Shown piece by piece: positions 1 to 7,183 of a DNA stretch of 46,648 nt (its first letter is position 1; each line of letters starts with the position of its first letter). A program made the translations under genes and the position numbers. The DNA is taken from the IMG/VR virus record IMGVR_UViG_3300021519_000017, positions 1 through 46,648 of that record. One strand, written 5' to 3'. This DNA is from a virus. The notes under the pieces were generated by a model. That model did no database searches and was not told the DNA's origin. It worked only from the letters and a program-made list of their open reading frames with translations.

Positions 1-2
1 TT

Positions 3-182
3 GTCAGCAGCACAGAAGCCAACGGAGCGGCGGCAATCGATCCCACAGGCGGCACGGCTGCACTGGATGCGGGCGTTCCCATTCCTGCGGGCACGACTAT
101 CGAGATCACGGGCAAGGCCGCCCAGAGCGCCATGACCCAGATTGGAACGAACACCCAGAAACTCACCGTCTACACGGGGTAG
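3..182 (+). CDS. 3' end of an upstream phage structural gene (partial)
   Basis: An open frame enters from the left edge and ends at a TAG five bases before the fibre gene. The visible 59 residues are rich in Gly, Ala and Thr and finish with the residues LTVYTG. The composition suits the end of a beta-rich virion or tail protein, but I do not recognise a family. It is unlike the gene that precedes the second fibre copy (40515-40856). The two near-identical fibre genes therefore have different upstream neighbours, which is one of the clues that the left edge belongs to a different element (P) from the podovirus. The start lies outside the window. Confidence 0.55.
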   Translation, partial: VSSTEANGAAAIDPTGGTAALDAGVPIPAGTTIEITGKAAQSAMTQIGTNTQKLTVYTG

Positions 183-187
183 AGACA

Positions 188-1423
188 ATGGTGTTCCGGT
201 ACCTCGATAGGCCTCGCGGCGGCAGCAGCAGCAGCGCCTTCTACGATTTTTCGCTTGGCTTTTTGCCGGCCGGCGTCACGCTCACACGCGCCTCTGCGGG
301 CTATCGCTATAACAGCTCCGGCGTTCTCGTCTCGGAGGCGACGGATGCGGCTCGTTTCCAGTACGATCCGGTCGCGTTCACGTCGCGTGGTTTGCTGATC
401 GAGGAAGCCCGCACAGAAGCGCATCCGTACAACGTCGCTCTGGATGACGCATCGTGGATCAAAACGACAGTCACGGTCACCGCAAACACTGCCGTCGCCC
501 CTGACGGTACGACGACGATGGACAAACTGGTTCCGAACAACCTGTCCACGACTAACCAGTTGCGAAAGACAGTGACCTTTTATTCCTATGTGTCCGGCAC
601 GACATACACGTTTTCTGTCGTGGCGAAAGCCTCCGGTTGGGATTGGATGTTCATACAACCGACAGGCGGCTTTGCAACAACTCGCGCCTACTTCAATTTG
701 ACTACAGGGACGATTGGCACCCTTTCGGCCGGGGTGACGGCGTACATGCAGAACCTTGGCGGCGGGTTGTACCGCTGCACGATCATAATTACGGCGACGA
801 GCACGAACACCGGCTCCGTCCTGATTTCGGCCACCACGGCCAACAATAATCCCTCCCCAACGGGCGATGGTGTGAACGGCCTTCACGCTTGGGGCTTCTC
901 CCTTCAAGCGGGCAATAGCCAAACTAGCATCATCCCGACCACGACTGCGGCAGTCACCCGCGCTGCCGACGTTGCACTCATTACCAACGCGAACGCACTG
1001 GCGGATCAATGTTGGATCATTCGCGGTCGCACGCCACGAAAGATTGCGAGTGATGGTATCTGCACAGCCTTCCAAGTCGATAACGGGACGAACACCGACC
1101 GAAGGATGGTCCGCCAAGATGCTGATGGAACGCTACATGCTTACGCTGTTGTCGGCGGTGTTACGACTTGCGACATAAACCTAGGCGCCGTTGCGGCGGA
1201 CACAGACTTCACCGTTGCGGTCCGTTGGGCTGACAACAATTTTGCCGCCTCGTTGAACGGTGGCGCGATTGTCACTGACCTATCCGGTGCAAACCCCATC
1301 GGACTTACTACTGCAAGGATTGGTTCTCAGCCATCCAACGGCAATATGTGGAACGCAACCATCCGCACCATCGAGACGCGGCTCACGGCGAGCGATGCCG
1401 AGCTGCCGCTGCTATCGGCTTAG
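188..1423 (+). CDS. head-spike/tail-fibre protein, copy 1 (hybrid)
   Basis: 411 residues. After a short N-terminal tag (MVFRYLDRPRGG) comes the FYDFSLG / LTRASAGYRYN / RGLLIEEARTE pattern typical of proteins annotated as phage head spike fibre domain proteins. The rest is Thr/Ala/Gly-rich, as in beta-sandwich receptor-binding modules. ATG at 188 follows a weak purine-rich stretch. The first ~80 bases match the third fibre gene at 42139, bases 271-1183 are identical by eye to 40976-41888, and the 3' end carries its own variant. It lies directly upstream of a small partner gene and the portal gene. Role inferred: host receptor binding as an accessory spike. The hybrid structure is discussed in the findings. 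Confidence 0.75.
   Translation: MVFRYLDRPRGGSSSSAFYDFSLGFLPAGVTLTRASAGYRYNSSGVLVSEATDAARFQYDPVAFTSRGLLIEEARTEAHPYNVALDDASWIKTTVTVTANTAVAPDGTTTMDKLVPNNLSTTNQLRKTVTFYSYVSGTTYTFSVVAKASGWDWMFIQPTGGFATTRAYFNLTTGTIGTLSAGVTAYMQNLGGGLYRCTIIITATSTNTGSVLISATTANNNPSPTGDGVNGLHAWGFSLQAGNSQTSIIPTTTAAVTRAADVALITNANALADQCWIIRGRTPRKIASDGICTAFQVDNGTNTDRRMVRQDADGTLHAYAVVGGVTTCDINLGAVAADTDFTVAVRWADNNFAASLNGGAIVTDLSGANPIGLTTARIGSQPSNGNMWNATIRTIETRLTASDAELPLLSA
271..1183 (+). repeat. ~913-bp direct repeat, left copy
   Basis: Read base by base, this block has no difference from 40976-41888 (offset 40,705). Outside it the two fibre genes diverge: two adjacent mismatches at 269-270, and scattered mismatches from 1184 to the stop. 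It is longer than a short sequencing read, so its placement in an assembly could be ambiguous. Confidence 0.85.
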
Positions 1424-1433
1424 GGAGGCACAC

Positions 1434-1766
1434 ATGGCATGGGGTGACGCGATCTACGTGCAGTTTCCCGACGAGGCGACTGCACGCGCTTTTGCAACTG
1501 CTCTGGGCGTAGAGTTCCCTGATGACGGTACAATCCCTACTGGAAACGGCAACTACGCGATGTACGCGCCGATGCAGGCACCTTGGATCACGCCGCCTGT
1601 ATATAATGTTGACGGAGTGCTAATAACTCCCGGTGTTCCTGAATCTGGCTATTGGGCGATGCTTCGGCTCAACGATGACTTCGCGGGCTACGAGACGATC
1701 ATGGCGGCCATCGACGGGGCTGGCGTCCGGATCGACCCCGTCGACCCGCCTGTTGTGTGGGCATAG
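1434..1766 (+). CDS. small fibre-partner protein (copy V)
   Basis: 110 residues, ATG at 1434 preceded by GGGAGG overlapping the fibre stop. The sequence starts MAWGDAIYVQFPDE and ends DPPVVWA. A paralogue with the same ends sits at 43385-43717, also directly after a fibre gene. The constant pairing with the fibre suggests a chaperone, trimerisation helper or accessory tip subunit, but no known domain is evident. The middle of the protein differs most between the two copies (around residues 55-75), while both N-termini are nearly the same, so the pair forms an exchangeable cassette with the fibre 3' end. Function is inferred from position only. Confidence 0.7.
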   Translation: MAWGDAIYVQFPDEATARAFATALGVEFPDDGTIPTGNGNYAMYAPMQAPWITPPVYNVDGVLITPGVPESGYWAMLRLNDDFAGYETIMAAIDGAGVRIDPVDPPVVWA

Positions 1767-1778
1767 AGGAATACGTTC

Positions 1779-3413
1779 TTGAAGAACAAGCTGGCCGACG
1801 CGATTGTAGAACGGGAGAAGGCAAAGCGCGGCGAACGCTCCACCTGGGAAAGCCTGTGGCAGTCGATCGCCCGGTACTGCCTGCCCAACTCTGCCTCCTT
1901 CATGGAGCAGATCATGCCCGGCCAGGACCGCATGCGCTGGATTTTGGACAGCACGGCGCCGCGCTCGCTGGAAATGTTCGCGTCCTTCCTGCACACGCTC
2001 CTGAACAACCCGGCCTCCGAATGGGTGCGCCTGGGCGTTGAGGGCGAGCCGGAACTTCAGCTCTCTTCGTCGGTCCGCGCGTACATGGAGACGTGCCAGA
2101 AGCAGATCATGAACGCGCTGACGTCGCCCAGCGCGGATATCTATTCGCAGCTCCATCAGGTCTACCTCGATATCGGAGCTTTCGGCACGGCGGTCATGTT
2201 TGAGGACGTCGTCAAGCAGAAGCTGCGTTGCCGCGTCTATCACCTTGATGATTGCGTGATCGACGAGGGCGAGGACGAGAACATCGACAGCATGATCCGT
2301 CAGCGCAAGCAGACCAAGCGCGCGGCGCTCCAGCGGTTCGACAAGGAGAAGCTGGGCCGCGAGTACAACAATATCTCCGACGAGAAGCTGAACACCAAAG
2401 ACCGCTTCCTCCATGCGGTGTTCCCGGCCACCGATCCCCTGGCCGAGGAATTGCCGATGCGGCAACGCCTCAAGGGCGCGTCCTACTACTCCGTCTGGAT
2501 TTTGACGGGCCACGAGAACCGCATCCTGGAGTACGGCTCCTACGAGGAGTTCCCCTACTTCGTGCCGCGCTGGTACAAGGCCCGCGGCGAAATCTATGGG
2601 CGCAGCCCGGCCATGACCGCCATGCCCGATATCCGCATGGTCAACCGCATGTCGGATACGATCCTGCGCGGTGCCGAGAAGATCGTCGACCCGCCGCTGG
2701 TGATCCCCGATGGCTCGCTGGTGTCGCCTGTACGTACATATTCCGGTGGCCTGACCTTTACTGAGGGGCAGGTCGATATCAAGACGCTGATCCCGCCCGG
2801 CACCAGCCGGATCGAGACGGGCAACGAGTTGCTGATCGCCCGCCAGGGCGCCATCAAGGAAGCCTTCTTCACGCCGCTGTTCGTCACCCCGGACAGCCCG
2901 GTCAAGACGGCTACACAGGTCTTGCAGGAAGTCGACGAGCGCAACCGCGCTTTGTCCCCCATGCTCGTGCGTATGCAGACGGAGCTATTCTCTCGCCTGG
3001 TTACGCGCACGTTCAACATCCTCGATCGTTCGGGCATCCTGCCTAAGCCCCCCGCCGAGCTGGCCGGGAAGCGCTTGAAGCTGGAATACGTCTCGCCGCT
3101 GATCGCGTCGCAGAAGCAGATGGAGGGCCTGGCCCTTCAGCGTACCTTCGAACAGATGGGTCCGTGGGCACAGGTCGACAAGGGCCTGTTCGATTGGGTC
3201 GACACCGACATGGTGGCGCAGCTTATCCCGCTCGCCAATGGCGCCTCGGCCAAGATCGTGCAGAGCAGCACGAAGGTCAAGGCGATCCGCGCGGCACGTG
3301 CCCAGCAGGAGCAGGCCGCGATGCAGGCACAGCTCATGCCGGAAGCCTTGACCGCGGGTGCAGCGGTTATGACGGCGGGAGCAAAGGTAACACAGGCGAA
3401 TAATGCAGGGTAA
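1779..3413 (+). CDS. portal (head-to-tail connector) protein
   Basis: 544 residues, close to T7 gp8 (~536), with the T7-like connector pattern: N-terminal WESLWQSIARYCLPN, then RMRWILDSTAPRSLEMFASFLHTLLNNP, a central FGRSP-like block (IYGRSPAMTA) and a Gln/Ala-rich C-terminus. It would form the dodecameric ring at the unique capsid vertex through which DNA is packaged and ejected. The start is TTG at 1779, with AGAGGA about seven bases upstream. No ATG lies closer to the conserved region. It opens the V morphogenesis module and overlaps the next gene by 11 bases. In a circular V the terminase lies upstream across the fibre genes, the usual podoviral order. Confidence 0.92.
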   Translation: MKNKLADAIVEREKAKRGERSTWESLWQSIARYCLPNSASFMEQIMPGQDRMRWILDSTAPRSLEMFASFLHTLLNNPASEWVRLGVEGEPELQLSSSVRAYMETCQKQIMNALTSPSADIYSQLHQVYLDIGAFGTAVMFEDVVKQKLRCRVYHLDDCVIDEGEDENIDSMIRQRKQTKRAALQRFDKEKLGREYNNISDEKLNTKDRFLHAVFPATDPLAEELPMRQRLKGASYYSVWILTGHENRILEYGSYEEFPYFVPRWYKARGEIYGRSPAMTAMPDIRMVNRMSDTILRGAEKIVDPPLVIPDGSLVSPVRTYSGGLTFTEGQVDIKTLIPPGTSRIETGNELLIARQGAIKEAFFTPLFVTPDSPVKTATQVLQEVDERNRALSPMLVRMQTELFSRLVTRTFNILDRSGILPKPPAELAGKRLKLEYVSPLIASQKQMEGLALQRTFEQMGPWAQVDKGLFDWVDTDMVAQLIPLANGASAKIVQSSTKVKAIRAARAQQEQAAMQAQLMPEALTAGAAVMTAGAKVTQANNAG

Positions 3414-3699
3414 CCGAGAGGTGGGGCCAGAGGAAGTTCTTCTGGCGTATCAGGAGTGTTTCGGGTCGCCGGTTGGCCGCGTGGTCATGGCCCACTTGCT
3501 GACGAAGTTCGGCTTCCTGAGCAAGTCGACGAACGTGCCGGGCGACCCCTACGGCACGCACATAAACGAAGGTCACCGTGGGGTCATGGTTCATATCGGC
3601 AAGATGCTGTCCATGACGACGGACGATCTGAAGCAGCCGAAACAGGCCGAGGGCGAACCAGTTCAACAGAAGGGAGAGAGCCATGAGGGCGAGTTCTAG
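3403..3699 (+). CDS. Bbp19-like small protein
   Basis: 98 residues between portal and scaffold. The pattern (a short helix, GSPVGRVVMAHLL, then DPYGTHINEGHRGVMVHIGKML) resembles the Bbp19 family, first named in Bordetella phage BPP-1 and common at this position in podoviruses. The family has no firm biochemical role, and a virion-assembly role is inferred from position. It overlaps the portal end by 11 bases and the scaffold start by 17, so translational coupling is likely. The C-terminal third is charged and Gln/Glu-rich and probably flexible. The family call rests on the sequence pattern only. Confidence 0.65.
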   Translation: MQGNREVGPEEVLLAYQECFGSPVGRVVMAHLLTKFGFLSKSTNVPGDPYGTHINEGHRGVMVHIGKMLSMTTDDLKQPKQAEGEPVQQKGESHEGEF

Positions 3700-4678
3700 T
3701 TTCCGAGTTTATTATGATGGAGAAGGCGGCGATGGTGGCACCGGAGGCGGTGGGTCCGGTACTGGCGCTGGGGGTGGCGACGCTACTCTCATTGGCGGCG
3801 CTGGCGGCGGGGGTGATGGCGGCACGGTCGGAAAGGAAGGCGCGGGCGCTGGCGTCAAGGCCCCCGACACAACTGGAGCTGAATTTAAGCTACCCGAAGG
3901 CTGGGACTACCGATCGGCGCTCCCGCCCGAGCTGAAGGAAAGCCCTTCGGCCAAGAAGTACGCCAATATCGAGGAGCTGGTGCGCGGATTCGACAACGCC
4001 TCGCAGTTTATCGGGCGCCCGACTGAGCACCTGATCGAGCTGGCGCCGAACGCCACGCCCGAGACCAAGCGCACGGCCTTGGAGAAGATGGGCCTACCCA
4101 AGGAGATCGCGGGCTATGAGCTGAAGCCCCTCAAGGGCGAGGCGGCCAACCTCCTGAAGACGGACCACCCGAATTTCGGTGTGCTGAAGGAGACGGCGTT
4201 CAAGCTGGGCATCCTGCCGGACCAGTTCCAGGGCTTCGTTGAAGGCTTTGGCGATCTGGTGGTCAAGGGCCAGAAGGACATGGCCGCGGCTGAAATCCAG
4301 CGCAACGCCGACAACATCGAAGCCCTCAAGGGTGAGCTGGGCGAAGCGTTCGACGGCGACGTTGCGGCCGCAAATTTCGCGGTCAAGAAACTGGGCGGCG
4401 AGGAGCTGGCGGTCAGTATCAACAAGGCGGGCCTGGGCACTGACGCCCCGCTCCTCCGCATGCTGTCCAAGGTCGGTAAGATGCTGGCCGAGGATGAAGG
4501 CGGTGGCGACAAGCCCGGCGGGTTTGGCGAAGGCATTACGCCGGATGCGGCCAAGAGCCAGGCGCAGGACCTGCTACGCCAGGCGATCGAACTTCAGGCG
4601 TCCAACCCGATGAAGGCACGTGAGCTGAACGCAGAAGCGCAGAAGTTGTTCGCCCGCGCAGAGAAGAGGGCCAAATGA
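3683..4678 (+). CDS. capsid scaffolding protein
   Basis: 331 residues, directly upstream of the major capsid gene. The N-terminal ~60 residues are extremely Gly-rich (runs of GGGG and GAGG). A helical, Lys/Glu/Ala-rich region follows, with ALEKMGLPKEIAGYELKP and a C-terminal helix ending in KKLFARAEKRAK-like basic residues (AQKLFARAEKRAK). Scaffolding proteins of T7-like and related phages have this position, helical content and basic C-terminus that contacts the capsid shell. It would direct procapsid assembly and then leave. ATG at 3683 lies inside the end of the previous gene, after AGGGAGAG. The Gly-rich head is unusual and creates a long hydrophobic shadow frame. Confidence 0.82.
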   Translation: MRASSSFRVYYDGEGGDGGTGGGGSGTGAGGGDATLIGGAGGGGDGGTVGKEGAGAGVKAPDTTGAEFKLPEGWDYRSALPPELKESPSAKKYANIEELVRGFDNASQFIGRPTEHLIELAPNATPETKRTALEKMGLPKEIAGYELKPLKGEAANLLKTDHPNFGVLKETAFKLGILPDQFQGFVEGFGDLVVKGQKDMAAAEIQRNADNIEALKGELGEAFDGDVAAANFAVKKLGGEELAVSINKAGLGTDAPLLRMLSKVGKMLAEDEGGGDKPGGFGEGITPDAAKSQAQDLLRQAIELQASNPMKARELNAEAQKLFARAEKRAK

Positions 4679-4755
4679 TTTCCTTCATCGCCGGTATGGC
4701 GGTCGGCGCGGTTATCACCTACGCCGTGATGTTCTTTCGGAGCATCCGCTTCTAG
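4675..4755 (+). CDS. 26-residue single-TM micropeptide
   Basis: ATG at 4675 overlaps the scaffold stop (ATGA). The peptide is MISFIAGMAVGAVITYAVMF followed by a basic end (FRSIRF), that is, one membrane span with positive charge at the C-terminus. The start overlap suggests translational coupling to the scaffold gene. A membrane peptide between scaffold and capsid has no obvious structural role, so it could be a minor virion or lysis accessory product or a non-functional coupling ORF. It is seen in sequence only and I recognise no family. Confidence 0.45.
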   Translation: MISFIAGMAVGAVITYAVMFFRSIRF

Positions 4756-4758
4756 GAC

Positions 4759-4867
4759 TTGACAACTCCGTGGGATTATGGCAACCATACTCCCACGGAC
4801 CAAGTTCGGCCCCTTGATAGGGACACCCGGCGCGGTTCTCCAGAACCCCCACAACCTATCAAGTAGG
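4759..4867 (+). promoter_or_regulatory. structured leader of the capsid gene
   Basis: Two dyads lie between the micropeptide and the capsid ATG at 4880. Hairpin 1: 4768-4775 pairs with 4791-4798 (CCGTGGGA/TCCCACGG) and, after one mismatch, 4777-4781 with 4785-4789 around a 3-base loop. Hairpin 2: CTTGATAGG at 4813-4821 pairs with CCTATCAAG at 4855-4863 and encloses a small GGTTC/GAACC stem. The second arm overlaps the AAGTAGG that is the only candidate Shine-Dalgarno for the capsid. No T-tract follows either stem, so a translation or RNA-processing role is more likely than termination. Confidence 0.6.
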
Positions 4868-4879
4868 CAACGTATCTAA

Positions 4880-5758
4880 ATGCGTATTCTTTATTCTGTC
4901 GACGTTCCTGTATCCTATGTGACGCAGTTCTCGTCCAACGTCCATCTGCTCGCGGAGCAGAAGGTTTCTCGACTGCTTACGGCAGTCATGCGTGAAGACG
5001 TGACCGGCGAGAGCTGGGCGGTCGAGATCACGGGCGGCGTCGATGCCCCGAACCAGATCGAGAGCCGTCATTCCGACACCCCGCTTAACAGCACGCCGCA
5101 GACCCGGCGCTGGGGCTTCATCAAGGACTATGACGTCGCTGACCTGATCGACAAGCAGGACCGCGTCAAGCTCCTGATCCAGCTCGACAGCGTCTACACC
5201 ATGCGCCATGCGGGCACGATGGGCCGCGGTATCGATGACGCGATCATCGCTGCGCTCTACGCCACGGCCATCACCGGCCACACCGGCACGGGCACGACTG
5301 CCTTCCCGACGTCCACCCAGCAGCTCGCTTCGGGCTCGACGGGCATGACGATCGACAAGCTGAACCGCGCCAAGGAAATCCTCGACCACAACGAAGTCGA
5401 CGAGTTCTACCCGCGCTTCTGCGCCCTCACCTCGCGCCAGCTTCGTGAGCTGCTTGAGGACGACAAGATCACGTCGACCGACTTCAACACGGTCAAGGCG
5501 CTGGTCCAGGGCCAGATCGATACCTTCCTGGGCTTCAAGTTCATCCGCACCGAGCGCCTGATCTCGACGTCCAGCGTCCGCAATTGCTTCGCCTGGGCGC
5601 AGCCCGCCGTTCGCTTTGGTATGGCCATGGCCCCCAACTCGACCGCGTCGGTCCGCCCGGACAAGCGCAACGCTTCACAGATTTACACGAGCGGTTCGTG
5701 GGGCGCGATGCGTACCGAAGACGCGATGGTCGTGTCGATGCTGTGCAGCGAAAGCTAA
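4880..5758 (+). CDS. major capsid protein
   Basis: 292 residues after the scaffold gene, the size expected for a podoviral HK97-fold coat. The sequence has features of the phage coat families seen with Bbp19/gp8-type portals: VTQFSSNVHLLAEQK near the N-terminus, DLIDKQDRVKLLIQLDSVYTMRHAGTMGRGIDDAIIAAL in the middle, and LGFKFIRTERL with a late FGMAMAP. Around 415 copies would build a T=7 shell if T7-like (inferred). The ATG at 4880 lies downstream of a strongly structured leader. No frameshifted long form is evident after the stop. Codon use matches the neighbouring virion genes. Confidence 0.88.
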   Translation: MRILYSVDVPVSYVTQFSSNVHLLAEQKVSRLLTAVMREDVTGESWAVEITGGVDAPNQIESRHSDTPLNSTPQTRRWGFIKDYDVADLIDKQDRVKLLIQLDSVYTMRHAGTMGRGIDDAIIAALYATAITGHTGTGTTAFPTSTQQLASGSTGMTIDKLNRAKEILDHNEVDEFYPRFCALTSRQLRELLEDDKITSTDFNTVKALVQGQIDTFLGFKFIRTERLISTSSVRNCFAWAQPAVRFGMAMAPNSTASVRPDKRNASQIYTSGSWGAMRTEDAMVVSMLCSES

Positions 5759-5791
5759 TCGGTAAACCTAGTTAACAAGGACACATGACAT

Positions 5792-6223
5792 ATGGCTACT
5801 TTCGTTTCTGACCAGCTTACCAAGGTCCAGGCCACTCCGTTCCAGCCGCTCGACAGCTCGTTCTCCGAGGGCAAGGTGCGCGAGAAGGCTTTCACCTGGA
5901 CGGGCACCGCCGCGCAGAATGACATCGTTCAGTTCTGCACGCTCCCCAAGGGCGCGCGCGTTACCAGCGGCAGGGTCGACCTGGGCGCCTTCGGCACCTC
6001 AGTCACCTTCGCCATGGGCGATGGCACGACCGCCGCCAAGTATCTGGCGGCCTCGACCACGGCTGCGGCCGGTGGCCAGGTCGACTTCGCGAATACCTGG
6101 GCGCTCTACGGCCTGGCTCGTGAAGCCCTGACGGCGGGCATCACCCTGACGGGCACGATCGGCGGCGCCGCTCCGTCCGGCTCGGCCTCGATCCGCGGCG
6201 TCGTTCGCTACATCGTGGAGTAG
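5792..6223 (+). CDS. putative capsid decoration/structural protein
   Basis: 143 residues following the capsid, with AAGGA about ten bases before the ATG. After a short polar N-terminus (FQPLDSSFSEGKVREK) the chain is a run of short beta-like segments rich in Gly, Ala and Thr (FTWTGTAAQNDIVQF, TLTGTIGGAAPSGSASIRG). Small beta-rich proteins here are often head decoration or head-fibre subunits. I do not recognise a named family. The next gene starts five bases after its stop, so the two are co-translated. Structural role inferred from place and composition. Confidence 0.6.
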   Translation: MATFVSDQLTKVQATPFQPLDSSFSEGKVREKAFTWTGTAAQNDIVQFCTLPKGARVTSGRVDLGAFGTSVTFAMGDGTTAAKYLAASTTAAAGGQVDFANTWALYGLAREALTAGITLTGTIGGAAPSGSASIRGVVRYIVE

Positions 6224-6228
6224 GCTGA

Positions 6229-6456
6229 ATGGCCACTCTCACCTACAACGCATCGATCACCCCGTCACGGCAGATTACCGTGACGGCGGGAACGGGCGGC
6301 GCCCTTAGCGGGACCGTGGCGCTCCTGATCGACAACTCGGCCAACAAGTTCGACGTCCTCAAGCTTCTTGAGGCGATCGAGCGCACCGTCCACCGCCAGT
6401 TCTCCAAGGCGTCCAAGGTGTCCAGCGTCGCTACGACCGGCACGACCCTAGAGTAA
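6229..6456 (+). CDS. small structural protein
   Basis: 75 residues. It begins with a beta-like half (TLTYNASITPSRQITVTAG) and continues with a helical segment (FDVLKLLEAIERTVHRQFSKA). It sits between the decoration-like gene and a strong intrinsic terminator, so it closes the head-protein transcription unit. No recognised domain. The strict position in front of the terminator and tail-tube gene suggests a minor head or joining protein, but this is positional inference. Confidence 0.6.
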   Translation: MATLTYNASITPSRQITVTAGTGGALSGTVALLIDNSANKFDVLKLLEAIERTVHRQFSKASKVSSVATTGTTLE

Positions 6457-6496
6457 CTACGCGGCGGGTTTTTCCTCACCCTCCTCTCCCCGCCGC

Positions 6497-6530
6497 AGCC
6501 CCCTGGCCTTCTGGTCAGGGGGTTTCTCTT
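6497..6530 (+). terminator. intrinsic terminator after the head genes
   Basis: CCCCCTGGCC at 6497-6506 pairs with GGTCAGGGGG at 6511-6520 (one G-U pair, 4-base loop) and is followed by TTTCTCTTT. It lies 41 bases after the last head gene and just before a new promoter. Head and tail genes are therefore separate transcription units. Confidence 0.85.
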
Positions 6531-6543
6531 TGCCCGCCGTCTG

Positions 6544-6552
6544 TGCTAGTAT
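6544..6552 (+). promoter_or_regulatory. extended -10 promoter of tail tube A
   Basis: TG-C-TAGTAT with six bases between the hexamer and the ATG at 6559, so transcription would begin at or next to the start codon. No Shine-Dalgarno is present. The -35 is poor (CTCTTT at 6524-6529), compatible with an extended -10 promoter. Same design as at 17026, 33115, 36346, 36890, 39949 and 40243. Confidence 0.6.
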
Positions 6553-6558
6553 CGGGCG

Positions 6559-7182
6559 ATGGCTAGCCAAATCCAGATATGCAATCTCGCCCTCGTGCAT
6601 TGCGGCGAGGCGACGATCACCTCCCTCAATGAAGACGGCAAGGCCGCACGGGTACTGAAGCGCGTCTACGACATGGTCCTGGACCAGGCGCTCACCGACT
6701 ACCGATGGTACTTTGCGGTCGCCCGCGCCGAGCTGGCCGCGGACCCCACCGCCCCAGAGTTCGGGTTCACCCACCGTTTCCAGGTGCCATCCGATCTGGT
6801 GCAGCTCGTCGGCCTGTTCGACAGCCAGGAGGCGTCCCGCAATTACACGTCGGCCAAGGCCGCGTTCAAGCGCGAGGGGCAATACATCCTGTCCGACAGC
6901 TCGCCGCTCAAGATTTTCTACGTCAAGCGCATCACCGACGCAGGCCAGTACCCGCCCGAGTTCGTCAAGTACCTCGGCTACCTCCTGGCCACGACGATCT
7001 TCTACGACATGACCAAGGGCGCCGACCGCTACACCGCCCTCGTGCAGGGCCGCGAGCAGGCTGCCAAGCAGGCCAAGTTCAAGGGCGCTATCCAGAACAC
7101 ACCGGAGGTTATCATCGCCTCGGAGTGGATCGACAGCCGCTTTACCGACAACTACCCTTATCGTATCGGTCCTGTAATCTAG
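6559..7182 (+). CDS. tail tubular protein A
   Basis: 207 residues, close to T7 gp11 (196). The pattern is typical: N-terminal QIQICNLALVHCGEATITSL, then VLKRVYDMVLDQALTDYRWYFAVARAEL and a helical C-terminal half with FVKYLGYLLATTIFYDMTKG. In T7-like virions gp11 forms the dodecameric ring joining the portal to the nozzle. The gene has its own terminator/promoter boundary upstream and is followed one base later by tail tube B. The ATG at 6559 has no ribosome-binding site and appears to be leaderless. Confident from pattern and order. Confidence 0.88.
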   Translation: MASQIQICNLALVHCGEATITSLNEDGKAARVLKRVYDMVLDQALTDYRWYFAVARAELAADPTAPEFGFTHRFQVPSDLVQLVGLFDSQEASRNYTSAKAAFKREGQYILSDSSPLKIFYVKRITDAGQYPPEFVKYLGYLLATTIFYDMTKGADRYTALVQGREQAAKQAKFKGAIQNTPEVIIASEWIDSRFTDNYPYRIGPVI

Positions 7183-7183
7183 A

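Noticed and set aside
3714-3935. Hydrophobic 73-residue ORF in the scaffold gene
   Set aside because: It is the shifted frame of the glycine-run region, where GGN codons read as Ala/Val/Leu. It has no ribosome site of its own.
4759-4791. TTGACA before the capsid gene as a promoter
   Set aside because: No -10 at 16-18 bases. The downstream bases form the hairpin stem instead.
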